DNA of 64,000 nucleotides, from positions 26,333 to 90,332 of the forward strand of contig PYSQ01000079.1 of assembly GCA_003049435.1 (NCBI GenBank). Reading direction: 5' to 3'. The stretch comes from Nakataea oryzae. Its lineage: Eukaryota > Ascomycota > Sordariomycetes > Magnaporthales > Magnaporthaceae. Positions 1 to 10,278 of this stretch are shown in pieces. The notes beneath the pieces are model-generated. The model was not told the DNA's origin, did no database searches, and was given only the letters and a program-made list of their open reading frames with translations. The position numbers and the translations under genes are program-made. Position 1 is the stretch's first letter, and the number at the start of each line of letters is the position of its first letter.

Positions 1-372
1 CATCTCGATCACGGCGGTCCTGGGCGCGGGTGGGGTCGGGCCCGTTGGTAGGTTCTCGACTGCCGCGAGGGTTGTTGGCGGTTGCTGTGCTGAGGGGCTG
101 CCGTCGTGCGCCTGGCCGAGAATGCCGAAGAAGGAGTCGACAGGGGTGTTTGTTGGGCCGGTGACCCGGACTTGATGCAGGGTACCTGTGGTCGCGCGGA
201 CCAGGCCATGGGTGAAGCCTTCACCTCCGTCAAGCAGGGGAATTTTGCAGATGCGGGCATCGGGAAAGGCGGAGAGGACACCGGCCTCGATGCAGTCAGC
301 TGCGGTGTCGGGCTGGAGGCTCCCCTTGAAGCCTGACGGACACACCAGTATCTTTAGTTCTTGGCCAGACAT
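1..372 (-). CDS. Glycerate kinase (type I, GckA/GlxK family), N-terminal part, cut by window edge
   Basis: Glycerate kinase phosphorylates D-glycerate with ATP, feeding glycerate from serine, glyoxylate or tartrate breakdown into glycolysis. The minus strand from an ATG at 372 is open for 124 codons to the window edge. The start reads MSGQELKILVCPSGFKGSL, matching the family N-terminus (I-x-x-P-x-x-F-K-G-S-L), and about 40 residues on comes LLDGGEGF, matching the conserved (A)DGGEG loop. These two motifs give the assignment; the rest of the protein, usually about 370-420 residues, lies outside the window. No intron is visible in the part seen. A Pro/Ala/Thr-rich stretch near residue 105 is probably a species-specific insertion. 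The start is the first ATG before the conserved beta strand. Confidence 0.82.
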   Translation of the reverse strand, partial: MSGQELKILVCPSGFKGSLQPDTAADCIEAGVLSAFPDARICKIPLLDGGEGFTHGLVRATTGTLHQVRVTGPTNTPVDSFFGILGQAHDGSPSAQQPPTTLAAVENLPTGPTPPAPRTAVIEM

Positions 373-835
373 GGTGTTATATAATATTCAGGGCACGCTG
401 GGAGGTAGACCTTGACGATGCATCTCCTCATGTCCTGAACGATGGCGTCGTGGATACGCTCTTATGTGGCACCTTCTGCCGCTCTGTAGTTAGGCTTGGG
501 CTCCCAAGTTTGTCCATTTGACACCACGGCGGCAGCTTCCTAGACCATAAGTGCGACCTGGCTCGGCCAGAACATGCCTCACGACACGGTCAAGTGCACT
601 CCTGTGAGAGGCAAACGGCATGCTTGCCGCCACATTGGACAGGCAAAGCACGGAATCCCAAAGCGGGAAAGGAGCATATCGACACACGTAGACTTGTATC
701 TACGGCCGCGGAGGCTCATCGCCGGTTGAAAGGCAGCTGCTGTCGTCCAGAGTCACGGAATTTAGCAGGTTCGAGCCACGACCAGTCACTGACCATCGCT
801 GAGCGGAGGACATGTCGGCAAGCCGCAAGGCCAGC
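373..835. other. Intergenic, nothing recognised
   Basis: Upstream of the glycerate kinase start and downstream of the small gene at 836. Short open frames here have no family-like sequence. No RNA gene or repeat was seen. Confidence 0.5.
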
Positions 836-1216
836 TCATTCATACCCCATCCCCCTCCTCCACCACTCGGCCAGGCCCCGACGCTCCATCTCGCGGCCGA
901 ATTCGACGACGGCCCCGACCTCGCTGAACCCCACAGCAAGATCGGCGGCCGGCTCTGCGAGCAGGTACGGGGCGGGCTTGCAGGCGCAGCAGTAGTCCTT
1001 GTAGCGCAGGGCGCGGACGAAATCGACCCACTCCCGCAGCGGCTCCTCGCGGCTGTCCTCGGCGTACATGATGCCCGGGGAGCCGCCGCTGCGCAGCAGG
1101 ACGAAGCGCAGGCCCTGGTCCTCGGTGGCCCTTCGCAGGCGCTGCACCTTCTTGCGCGAGGTGATTTGGTGGGTGCGGATGAGGGCGTTGAAGAGCCGGA
1201 GCGGCGGGCGACTCAT
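836..1216 (-). CDS. Small conserved fungal protein of unknown function
   Basis: Single-exon frame of 126 residues from the ATG at 1216. An in-frame ATG at 1303 would add 29 residues rich in Ala and Arg, so the start is uncertain. The sequence has protein-like composition: MSRPPLRLFNALIRTHQ, then basic residues, LRFVLLRSGGSPGIMYAE, a W-x-x-x-V-R-x-L-R-Y-K-D-Y core, then FSEVGAVVEFGREMERRG and a terminal EWWRRGMGYE. Charge and hydrophobic spacing, and the absence of low-complexity sequence, argue for a real gene. It resembles small uncharacterised Sordariomycete proteins with a central RYKD(Y/F) motif and a C-terminal WW-x(3)-MG, but I assign no function. No signal peptide or membrane segment is visible on the short form. 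Confidence 0.66.
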   Translation of the reverse strand: MSRPPLRLFNALIRTHQITSRKKVQRLRRATEDQGLRFVLLRSGGSPGIMYAEDSREEPLREWVDFVRALRYKDYCCACKPAPYLLAEPAADLAVGFSEVGAVVEFGREMERRGLAEWWRRGMGYE

Positions 1217-2627
1217 TTCGGCACGTGCTCCTGCCAGCCTGGAGAGCGCTGCGGCGTCGCGGGGAAATTGCAGTCCGGGAAGGCGGGAGGCGGTGTTTTG
1301 CATGTACGGCCTGCCGTTTGATCGCTGCAAAATCCGAAGCCGAGCTGGGGGGGAGAACAGAGGTCGAGTCAGGTGACCACCCGCTGCACATCATCGATGG
1401 CTGTGGAGTCTCCACGGGGAGAAGTCAATCCAGATTGCACGCTGCTGCCAGCGGCGTCTGTACTTTGGGTACTTTGGCGCCAAGCGCGCCCACTCCACCT
1501 GCCGGCCCACCCTGCTGGCGAGTCGAGACCGCTCGAATTTCCTTTCTTTTTCCAATTTGCAAACGGGGAGAGCCAAGCACGCTGACGAAACGCCAAACAC
1601 GAAGCGCAAATGCCCAATCCAGCTGCTGTGCCAGGAGGCGTCGGCGTCGGCCTGCTGGCTGCCCGCCTGCCCGCCTGCGCGTGACCGACTCGCAGCCTGC
1701 CCAGCCCAGAGAGACGCAAGCGCGCTGCGGTGGCCTGGGTGATGATGTCAACCAAGCACGGGCGCGACTGCCAAACCCCGAGCCTGCCGCTCGGCGCCGG
1801 TTGTTGTCGATGCAGGAACGGACGAACATTTTGCTTGCCGGCAGCGTGCAGGCACCCACCCAGCCCGCAGTGGCTGGCCTTGGGCCTGGGCGTGGTCAAG
1901 CGACGCGCCCCTTCCAACGGTCCAGCAGAGACGGAAACCCACTGCCAGCTTAGGGGGGGAAATAGGGGGGGCGCGGCGCCGAGACCGCCAAGCTCGCCGA
2001 CGCACATTGGCGCTGGCACAGCCCCCGCGGCGCCGAGAGGTCTCATCCTCTGATGGGCCCGGAAAGGAGGGATTCGTGGCCGATCCGACCACACAGAAGG
2101 GCGCCTACGCACGTTTCCGAGACTACCAAGCCGTCCAGGGCGCGTGCAAATGCCTGCGGGAGGGTGCTGCCAAGCAGCTACCAGCCTGCCCGCCAGGATG
2201 TCCCGCGTCATGCCTGCAGTCGAAAATCCGGTTCTGTCTTTGCTTTGCCATTGCTGTTCTTCTTTGTCCCCTTTCTCCCAACCCGTCCTGCGTTATTCTG
2301 CATATCCAGCCAACAGGAACTCTGTCTGCTGGCCGGACTGTCAACGCCAGCAGCGTGTGCTTTTTTGCCTTGTTTCCGACTGATATTCAAATCGTGCCGG
2401 TCGTTACATCTGCAGTCGCCCACAGCAAAACGCACGCTCTCTCTCGGTCGCACTCCACTTTGGCCCCCGCTGCCATCCCGTCTTTGTCGATTGCGCTGCC
2501 GCCCGAAAGAGACTCACTCCCCTCCGTCAGGGCGTGACAACGACTACAATCGCTTGCTCTCGCAACGGTCTGCCCACATCCGTCACTCGCTACAGACACA
2601 CGCGACTCGACATTCGTTTAGCCCACC
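1217..2627. other. Intergenic spacer between divergent genes
   Basis: About 1.4 kb between the small minus-strand gene and the plus-strand GH76 gene. Overlapping open frames on both strands are GC-driven and resemble no family. The part nearest the GH76 start is pyrimidine-rich (2410-2600), typical of a fungal promoter/5' UTR. Confidence 0.5.
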
Positions 2628-4329
2628 ATGTTTGGCAGTTCTAGACTGTCGCCTGCCGGCGCCCTGCTGCTAGCGGCGGCCAGTAGCCTGCCGCTGGCGA
2701 TGGCGCAGGCCCCCGCTGCTCCCTCGGCTCCAGCCGCTCCAGCCGGCGACCCTCATCCGTTTTACAAGATTGGAACCAGAGGTTTGTCATCCTGCGCCCA
2801 GCCCAACTCCTACCGGTATTGAGGTCGTATCTATCGCCGGCGGGCGTCTGGGCATGCTGTTGACCTGCTCCTTCGTCCAGAGCAAATAATACAGTCCTCG
2901 CGGGATCTTGCCTGGGAGGTTATGGCTCTGTACCCGGGCAACCGGAGCGACGCCGAGACTGGAATCTTGCCAGGTCCGCCAGATGACGGCAAGGGACCGT
3001 ACTACTGGTGGCAGGCCGGTGCCATGTGGGCTGCCATGATCGACTACTGGCACTTGACGGGGGATACCACGTACAACCAGCTGATTACCGACGGCATTCT
3101 GGCCCAGCACGGCCCGGATCGCGACTTCCAGCCCCCTGCGCATCGTGCATCGCTCGGAAACGATGACCAGGGTTTCTGGGGCCTGGCCGTCATGCAGGCT
3201 GCTGAGATGGGTTTCCCCGACTCGCCCAAGCAGGGCGACGCACACTGGCTTGCCCTTGCACAGGGCGTGTGGGTTACTCAGGCGTCCAAGGAGAGGCACG
3301 ACGAGCTCTGCGGTGGTGGAATGAGGTGGCAGGTTCCTCCGACGAACACGGGTTACAACTACAAGAACAGTATGTGCCTGGTTAGGTGGATTTGAGTGAG
3401 CGCAACCGGAGACATGCTGACCCTGACTCTGTCTAGCTATTGCCAACGGCATCTACTTCAACCTCGGTGCTCGCCTTGCTCGCTACACAGGCAACCAGAC
3501 GTATTTGAAGGAGGCCGAGCGGACATGGGACTGGCTGTGGGCTGTCCAGTATATTGACCATGAGACATACAAGGTTTACGACGGAGGCCATGTGGAACAC
3601 AACTGCACCGATATCAACAAGCAGCAGTTCTCGTACAATGCAGGCGTTCTTGTTCAGGGAGCGGCATTCATGTACAACCAGGTACGCCTCCCGCCGGTCT
3701 CTACGCCAACGAATCTTGATGACTGACTGTTTCTTGCACCGCAGACCGGAGCCCAGAAGTGGAAGACTGCGGTCGAGAAGCTGACCGAGGGCTTGTTCCG
3801 CGACTTCTTCGACAAGGGCGCCGCGTTCGAAATCAGCTGCGAGCACCTCGAGAACCAGTGCACTCAGGACATGGTCATGTTCAAGGGCTTCGTCGCCCGT
3901 TGGATGCCCGTGGTGGTGCAGCTGGTGCCGGAGATGCGGAACACAATCATGCCCACTATGCGCAAGTCGATCGAGGCTGGACTGAGGCAATGCACGGGCG
4001 GCCCGCGTGGCCGTACCTGCGGCTTCTACTGGACCAAGGGCGTCTTCCGCGACCCCAACGCCGACGGAACCACGGGCGTCGGCGAGCAGTTGAACGTGCT
4101 CTCAGGCGTCATGTCCCTGCTCCACGAGTTCCCCAACGACCCTCCCACGCCCCCTCTGACGCTCGAGAACGGCGGCAAGAGTAAGGGCGACCCCAACGCC
4201 GGTCTGCGCCACACTCCGACGAGGTCGTTCAAGGAGATCACCGGCGGTGACAGGGCGGGCGCCGGAATCCTGACGACACTTCTCATCGGAAGTGGCCTGG
4301 GAATGTTTGGATGGATGAGCTATGACTAG
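2628..4329 (+). CDS. GH76 mannan endo-1,6-alpha-mannosidase, DFG5/DCW1-type, GPI-anchored
   Basis: DFG5/DCW1 proteins act at the plasma membrane and wall, cutting the alpha-1,6-mannan core of GPI anchors and cross-linking GPI proteins into the wall. Proposed exons 2628-2781, 2881-3369, 3437-3681 and 3745-4329 join in frame to 490 residues. Residues 1-26 form a signal peptide ending near MAQA. The family signature GPYYWWQAGAMW is followed by GD-x-x-YN. The catalytic pair is D146-D147 in NDDQGFWGLA. YKN(T)IANG spans the second junction, and the CEHLENQC and CTGG cysteines follow. The C-terminus has a basic stretch then the hydrophobic tail AGILTTLLIGSGLGMFGW, as expected for a GPI signal. Length fits the family (about 450-500). 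Introns are 99, 67 and 63 nt. Confidence 0.93.
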
Positions 4330-5828
4330 CCTTGTTTTGGCCATTTCTCCTTTGTTTTGCATTCGACTTCTTCAGATGCCGCACCATATTGGCCCTATCG
4401 GCCTGCCAGCAGCATACTGGTGCACTAGGGACGGCGTTGTGGCTTAATCGTTACCGAGCAGATACAGGCGTTAGCTGGGCTCACAGCTCAGCTCTTAGAC
4501 TTATGACTCATTATTCGATAATACATTGTCCTCTGGGTGGACTAGTCGGCCGTGCCAACTCCAAGTCGCTTCTTTGTTGTCCTGTCCCCAGAAGCCGTCC
4601 AACCACGAGCCCACTACATGATATAGCGCCAGAAATCGCGGGAACTTGGATCGGCAGATACGCCATCGGTCTCCTTGGTGGGTCTCTCCGCGCAGCCACA
4701 TTGCTTTTTGTCCCTGTCCCACCCCTGCCGCCGTCGGGATATAGCGTCGGTTGTGGAGGTGGCACCTTTCTCGATTGCCTGCACGTTGGCCTACTCTGGT
4801 CTACGCTCGCGAGGTATGTTTGGAATAGAGTGCTTGCGCTTGTTGTGCGTTCTTCCTTGTCTTGCCCAAGGGAGGCGGTCGCCGTGCCGCATTTCCTATT
4901 GTTGCTTCTCATCTTCAGGCTGCGTCAAACAAACAGGCGCGTTTCTTAGTTTTCTTTCCCTTGCTATCCACCAAAACCAAGAGCGTCCTTTTATTCCCAA
5001 TACTTCCCGGCAGTCTCGTGCTGTTCGTCTTCCTTTTGCATATATGCCTGGACCTTCTCAGCGATACGCATGTTGATGCTTTTGCCAGCCCATCCAGCAG
5101 CACGCATTCTATTGCAGCGAAAACAGGGGCCGTGACCACCGCAGCCCCATCATCATCATCCACTTTATCCATGCCCCCAGCACAGAGCAGACTGCGTGCA
5201 GGACACATGCACATGCACATGCATGGCAGCATCGGCCCAATTCGGATGCATTCGTGATCCCGCCTTTACAGGATGACATGCTCCGGCCCCGCACCGGATC
5301 TTGACTCCTGCGCATGATGTTGGCCAGAGCCTCTGACTGCCTGACTTTGGATCGTGGAAGGCCTTGCAGTCACCCCCTACGGACGAGTGATCCGGCGCAA
5401 CTTGAAGCTGCTGGAGAGGCAGATTGATGGTGGTATTTTAGGCAAATCGCTGCAAATATAGGCAGGCCTGGTTGCTGTCGCACAAGGCAAAAAAAGCCAC
5501 AGCTGGGCCCGTTGTCGTTGAAATGGCCTTGCTCTTAAAGAACCCCGAACTTTCCTCGGGCAAGCTAGCGAAATCCGAGGTCGCTTGCAAAAATGAAAAT
5601 GCGCAGCAATGCAAAAAAAAAAAAAAATGGCGCGGAGAGAAACAAACAAGGCAAGAAGGAAAAGGATATCGCGCCTGCCTACCGCGGGCCAAAATTCCAC
5701 AGCTGCGGTCGAAACCGAATCTTTAAATCCATAAAAAATCGCGACTGCCTACCTGTACGGGAATCGCCAAATTTAGCAGGGAGAAAAAAAAAGGAAGGAT
5801 GAGCCTGTGCAGGCACACCGGGAATTGA
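4330..5828. other. Intergenic, A- and T-rich patches, minor repeat
   Basis: 3' of the GH76 gene up to the tRNA pair. It holds a hexamer ACATGC repeated three times at 5205-5222 and an A13-type run near 5614-5627. No frame looks like a protein. Confidence 0.5.
5784..5792 (-). terminator. Probable RNA polymerase III terminator for the tRNA pair
   Basis: Nine consecutive A on the plus strand, so T9 on the tRNA strand, about 36 nt beyond the tRNA-Lys 3' end. It is the first long T run after both tRNAs; none lies between them. Confidence 0.6.
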
Positions 5829-5900
5829 GCCCGATGCGGGGGTCGAACCCGCAACCTTGAGATTAAGAGTCTCACGCTCTACCGATTGAGCTAACCGGGC
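5829..5900 (-). tRNA. tRNA-Lys (anticodon CUU)
   Basis: The minus strand folds as a 72-nt cloverleaf without intron. The acceptor stem GCCCGGT pairs with ATCGGGC (one G-U). The anticodon stem TGAGA/TCTCA holds loop CTCTTAA with anticodon CTT. The T stem GCGGG/CCCGC holds TTCGACC, and the D arm reads GCTC..GAGC. It lies 3 nt downstream of tRNA-Glu on the same strand. Confidence 0.95.
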
Positions 5901-5903
5901 GAC

Positions 5904-6005
5904 CTCCGATACGGGGAATCGAACCCCGGGCTCGACGGAGACTCAGCAGGAGGACAGGGCCTCGTACTTGAGAGCGTCGGATGTTAGCCACTACACCATA
6001 TCGGA
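5904..6005 (-). tRNA. tRNA-Glu (anticodon CUC) with about 30-nt intron
   Basis: The minus strand gives acceptor TCCGATA pairing with TATCGGA, discriminator G, anticodon stem CGACG/CGTCG and T stem CGGGG/CCCCG with TTCGATT. The loop reads CTCTCA, then about 30 extra bases (roughly 5932-5961) at the canonical position one base 3' of the anticodon, then C. Anticodon CTC makes this tRNA-Glu. The intron itself contains GAGG, able to pair with the anticodon region as in other tRNA introns. Confidence 0.92.
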
Positions 6006-7046
6006 TACCGAGTTTCGGATGATCGCTTTGAGTTGGGGACACGGCTGTGCGGTGGGCCTATAAGCTGGGCGGGTGTCTAGGGCTTGCCGGCGTTGTTGGG
6101 CAGCCGTGCATTGCCGCGTGACTCAGCCGTGGGTGGCAGTGGCGGCGGGACGGCTGTGGGCTGGCCGAGAGGCGCGGTGGGGGGCTGCGGGTGCGCCATT
6201 ATCAGATGCGGCAATTCGGTCTAAGCAGGGCGGTCCTGGCCTCTGGACCGCGTCTGTGTCGAGCTGAGTGCGTGGGGTTGGTGTAAGACGAGTTGAATCT
6301 GTGGACTTGTGCGGTTACGTGGTTTGCGTGCTGCCAAAGGACATGTCCAGCGAAACACGAAACTGTAGTCAATCATCCCGGAATGCCGTGATACATAGGT
6401 TTCAGGCTTGCAGTGGCATGCCCGCCAAGAAAAAGAGAAAAAAAACCACCATCGCCGTCCGAGGGCGACAACCAACTATGGTGACTAAACTAGAGAAAAG
6501 GGACAAGAAAGGAAAATGGAAAAAAAGAAAGCAAGCAAAACAGAGAAGCGAAAAACAAAAGGAAAGATCTAGGATAAAAAAAAACCAAGGAAAAGGGATG
6601 TGGCTCGTTAGCTGCCCCTGTCCGCAACAACAAAGATATCTACCTGCCTAGGTGCCTCCCGCACCGGTTCCACGCCAGCCTAGCAGGGCCCGGCCCGTGG
6701 AGTATACCTGACCTGCATGGGCGTCTGCTAACTAGCCAGAAAGGGCTCCTCCTCCCCCATAACCACTTGAACCCTGACATCCTAACGCCGTGGTCGCAGC
6801 TGAAGGGGCGGGACTGGTTTGCACCAGTGCCAGATGCTTAACCCAGGCACGTTTCTGATACGGATTGGCATAAACATTCCAGGAATGTATATGTGGGTAA
6901 ATTGAAGCTGGTCTCGCACAAGCGACGAGTCAGTCTGTCTACCTGTCTATTGTCCGGAAACAATAAATAAATAAAAAATACGCTATGTGTATGCAATTAT
7001 AGATGCACGCCAATCACGCTTTGAATCCAAAACTGCCGCACCGTTT
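6006..7046. other. Intergenic, purine-rich central part
   Basis: About 1 kb upstream of the tRNA pair and downstream of the old yellow enzyme gene. The 6420-6600 part is A/G-rich with Lys/Arg-rich pseudo-frames. Nothing else recognised. Confidence 0.5.
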
Positions 7047-8264
7047 CTAGTTCGCGCCCACCGAAGCCTGGTACTCGGAGCTGAAAGGGTAATCGGCGAA
7101 CCCCTTTAGGCTCTTGGCCTCGTAAAAGGTTCCGCGGTCATACTCGACCAGCTTCACGCCGTTCTGGAGCCTGAACACCAGGTCCGGGTTTGGGATGAAG
7201 GGCCGGCCGAAGCCCACGAGGACGTCGTAGTCCTTGAACCTCTTGTCCACCGCCTCCCTCGCCGAGTCGCCGTCGTGCTCGCCGCAGACGATGAAGGGGC
7301 TCGCATTGTCCCACAGCTCCACGGCCCAGTCGATGCTCTTGGTCGGGTCCAGCGCGACGCTCGTGAGGCCGGCGACGGCCAGCCGGGCCTCGGTCATGTG
7401 CAGGTACGCCAGGCCCAGCGGCTTGAGCTGCTCGAGCAGGTACCTGAACGTCGGCTCGGGCTCGTCCATCAGCATGCCCTGGAAGCTGCTGTACGGGCTG
7501 AGCCGGAGCCCCGTCTTGTCGGCGCCGACGGCCTCGATGACGGCCTTGACGACCTCGATGTGGAGCCGCGCGCGCTTCTCGACGGTGCCGCCCCACGCGT
7601 CGGTCCGCTTGTTGGCCGTGTCCTGCAGGAACTGGTCGAGCAGGTACCCGTTTGCGCCGTGGATCTCGACGCCGTCGAAGCCCGCGCCGTCGACCGCGTT
7701 GCGCGCCGCCTGCGCAAAGTCGGCCACGGCCTGCCCGATCTCGGCCTCGGTCATCTCGCGCGGGACCGCGGCGCCCTCGGCCATGGGCACGGCGCTGGGG
7801 CCCAGGAGCGGGCGGCCCAGGCGCTCGGCAACTTTGGGGTCGCCGGTCCGGCCGTGCGCCCACAGCTGGCAGAAGATGACGCCGCCCTTTGCGTGCACGG
7901 CGTCGACGACGGCGCGCCAGGCGTCGATCTGCGCCTGCGACCAGATGCCCGGCACGTTTGCGTGCGTCATGTTGGCCTCGGACACGACGGTGCCCTCGGT
8001 GATCAGCAGCGTGCCCGGGACGGCGGCGCGTTGCGCGTAGTAGTCTGTGGCGGGTTAGCGCACGCTGGCCATTGCCGTTGCCGTTGCCGTTGCCGTTGCC
8101 TTTGCAGGGTCGGCGGGAGGAGGGGGGCTTGACAGAGACGGACCTTTGACGGCAGGGATCGGGACAAAGTCATCCTCGGCGCGGAACCGCGTCATGGGCG
8201 CCATGGCCACGCGGTTCTTCAGCTGAGACGCGCCCACATTTATGGGGGTGAAAAGCTTGGACAT
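7047..8264 (-). CDS. Old yellow enzyme family NADH:flavin oxidoreductase
   Basis: An FMN-dependent ene-reductase that uses NAD(P)H to reduce activated C=C bonds such as enones, and may act in detoxification or ergot/other metabolite pathways. Exons 8144-8264 and 7047-8044 join in phase (VK|DYYAQR) to give 372 residues, the normal size. MSKLFTPINVG and MAPMTR (flavin-contacting Thr) open the TIM barrel. The substrate-binding HGANGYLLDQFL carries H169, N172 and the proton donor Y174. FGRPFIPNPDL near the C-terminus is the second FMN phosphate-binding region. The cytosolic form is inferred because there is no signal peptide. The 99-nt intron contains a GCCGTT repeat. It is the last of six consecutive minus-strand enzyme genes. 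Confidence 0.93.
8073..8100. repeat. GCCGTT hexamer microsatellite inside an intron
   Basis: About 4.5 copies of GCCGTT/TTGCCG within the single intron of the old yellow enzyme gene. It does not touch the splice sites. Confidence 0.8.
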
Positions 8265-9035
8265 GGCGGCAGCGAGGGGCGTTGTATCTTGAGGTGCGGA
8301 TCAGGCGTCGGTTCTTTGGTGTCTTGGGAATCTGCGCTGTCTGATTCCCGATGGTGATGGAGCTCCCCATGTTTTATATACACATGACTTTGTCTTCGTA
8401 TTTCCGCGCCTGACTCGGAGGACGAAGGCCATCGTGGATTTGTAATGCGTGCAAGCTGCCTCCAGCGTCCACACCTTGGGTGGTTGGGATAACTGATCCA
8501 CCCAGTTGGCTCAACAGACCTTCCGCATGCGCTCAAAGCAGCAGCAAGCGAAGAATTACTGCGCGAGATTTACCTCCGAGCTCCGACGTTGCGCCGCAGC
8601 GGCTACATCGGCCTGAACGAACCCGAGAATGCTCAACAGCCAGGGAGGTTTTTTCCCCCTGTTGTTGCATCACGGCACAGTACGCACCTGCATGCGGGGG
8701 GCTGGCTTGTTTTGCATAAGCTTGATTGCAGGATCACTAATCCATGGCGCAATCGGCCAACGACAAAGCGTCTGCACACCGTTGGGGCGCCGGATTGGTA
8801 ATCTGACACAATAGCCAAAGTCGCCGAGGTCCGCCTGGTCAGAGTGAGGGAAGAGAGCAGGCTGACGAGCAAAGACATTACTTTGGTTGCCCACAGAGGA
8901 GCGCAGTAAAGAGCACTACGAGAGAGGGGTAATCGAAAGGATAAACGACGGAGCCAGTTAGTGGAACTGAAGAGGCAAAAAAACGGAGGGGCAAAGAAGC
9001 TCAACCATGCCAGACGCCCCACACGTCGTCCTTCC
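8265..9035. other. Intergenic with the promoter of the old yellow enzyme gene
   Basis: 771 bp between two minus-strand genes. It holds a TATA-like box at 8373-8380. Open frames here are not protein-like. Confidence 0.5.
8373..8380 (-). promoter_or_regulatory. TATA box, old yellow enzyme gene
   Basis: TATATAAA on the minus strand, 109 bp upstream of the ATG at 8264. Confidence 0.5.
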
Positions 9036-10278
9036 TCAGTAGTCCCCAAGCCTGCCCGCCAAAAAGTCCCCGTATATCTGGGGCAGGAACCCGGCCAGGT
9101 TCGTAAACTCGCTCTGGTCGTGCAGGAACATGTCGTACGCCGTCCGGGCCCCGCCCCTCATCCGCTTGAGCCCCAGGGCCCCCGCGACCCGGTCGAGCGG
9201 CAGCCCCACGCCCTTGAGCAGCGGCAGGTCGAGCCGCACGCCGCTGCCGNCAGTAGCGGCTGCGCAGCTCCAGCCCGCCGCCCTCGGCGGCGCTCAGCCG
9301 GCGCCACAGGTGCAGCATGTCGCCCACCTTGAGCCGCGGCTCCCAGCCGTCGCGCACCTCGGCGCACACGGCCGCCTCGTAGCCCGCGGCCCGCAGCCGG
9401 TCCCACGGGAGGCCGTACTGCATGGGGTCGACGAAGCGCAGGTGCGCCGACACGCGCCGCTCGCCCAGCAGCTCCTCGACCCGGTGCGTGCGCCCGAGCC
9501 ACTTGCGCACGTGCGGCGCCGTCCGGTCCGCCATGGCCGCCAGCCTGTCGCCCGCCGCCCCCGTCGCCGTCGCCGTCGTCACCCGCAGGTGCGCGTGCGG
9601 GAGCCAGAGCGCGTACCGCTCCGACTCGACCGCGTGCCACCAGAACCACCACCGCACCATGTCGCCCGTGCACTCCTTGGGGAACCGCGTCAGCGACGAC
9701 GCGTACGCCGCCCCGTCCTCGAGCGCGCACCACCCGTTCTCGTGCGGCAGGTGGCCCGGCTCGAGGAGCCGGCCCGTGTCTTCCAGCGAGAGCACGCAGG
9801 ACCGCGGCATCGGGCCCTGCAGCGCCTCGGCCGCGTCGCTGTAAATCTCGAGGGACCGGTTCAGGTACTTTGCGTACGGCTTGCCCGCCAGCCGCCGCGC
9901 GTTGCGCTCCAGCGTCGCCTGCGCCACCAGCGGGTAGTGGGTTATGGGCGTCTTGACCGCAGGGCCCCGCGTCGACGTCGCCGCCGCCATGGCCGCCACG
10001 ACGGCCGCCGCCTGGGCCGTGCCGCTGCTGTCTTTGCGCACCATCACCACCTTGTCCTGCCCGGCGGCCGGGGTCGCGGGCGTCTTTCGCTCGGCCGCGG
10101 CTGCGGGGGCGGGGGTGGCGGCCGTACTCGCTGCTGCCGGTGCTGCTACCGCGTCGGTGGCCGCCGACTCGGCCGTGGTGCCTAGCCTGATGCCATCGGG
10201 GCCGGTGCCCTCCGGCGTGGTGGGCTTGGCGGCCGTGGTCGTGTCCGTGGCTGCTTGTGCTGTGTTTGTAGCAGACAT
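9036..10278 (-). CDS. DAPG hydrolase (PhlG)-like protein, frame broken at an ambiguous base
   Basis: PhlG-family zinc hydrolases cleave the C-C bond of 2,4-diacetylphloroglucinol (DAPG) and similar acylphenols. From the ATG at 10278 the frame runs about 340 residues: an Ala/Thr-rich N-terminus of roughly 90 residues, ITHYPLVAQATLERNAR, then WWFWWHAVESERYALWLPHAH, which matches the family metal-site region. At 9250 the assembly has one N. After it the protein continues in another frame as GVRLDLPLLKGVGLPL and ends MFLHDQSEFTNLAGFLPQIY, where H-x(3)-E matches the His270/Glu274 zinc ligands of bacterial PhlG. Both halves are conserved, so the break is probably a sequence gap rather than a pseudogene. 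No intron is seen. The fungal substrate is unknown. Confidence 0.78.
9250..9250. other. Ambiguous base (N) causing a frame change
   Basis: The only N seen in the window. The conserved protein changes frame exactly here, so N seems to stand for a small gap whose true length is not one base (two extra bases, or one fewer, would keep frame). Confidence 0.85.

Noticed and set aside
1225..2673. Several 200-280 codon frames at 1.2-2.7 kb
   Set aside because: Frames overlap on both strands, are Arg/Pro/Cys-rich and look random.
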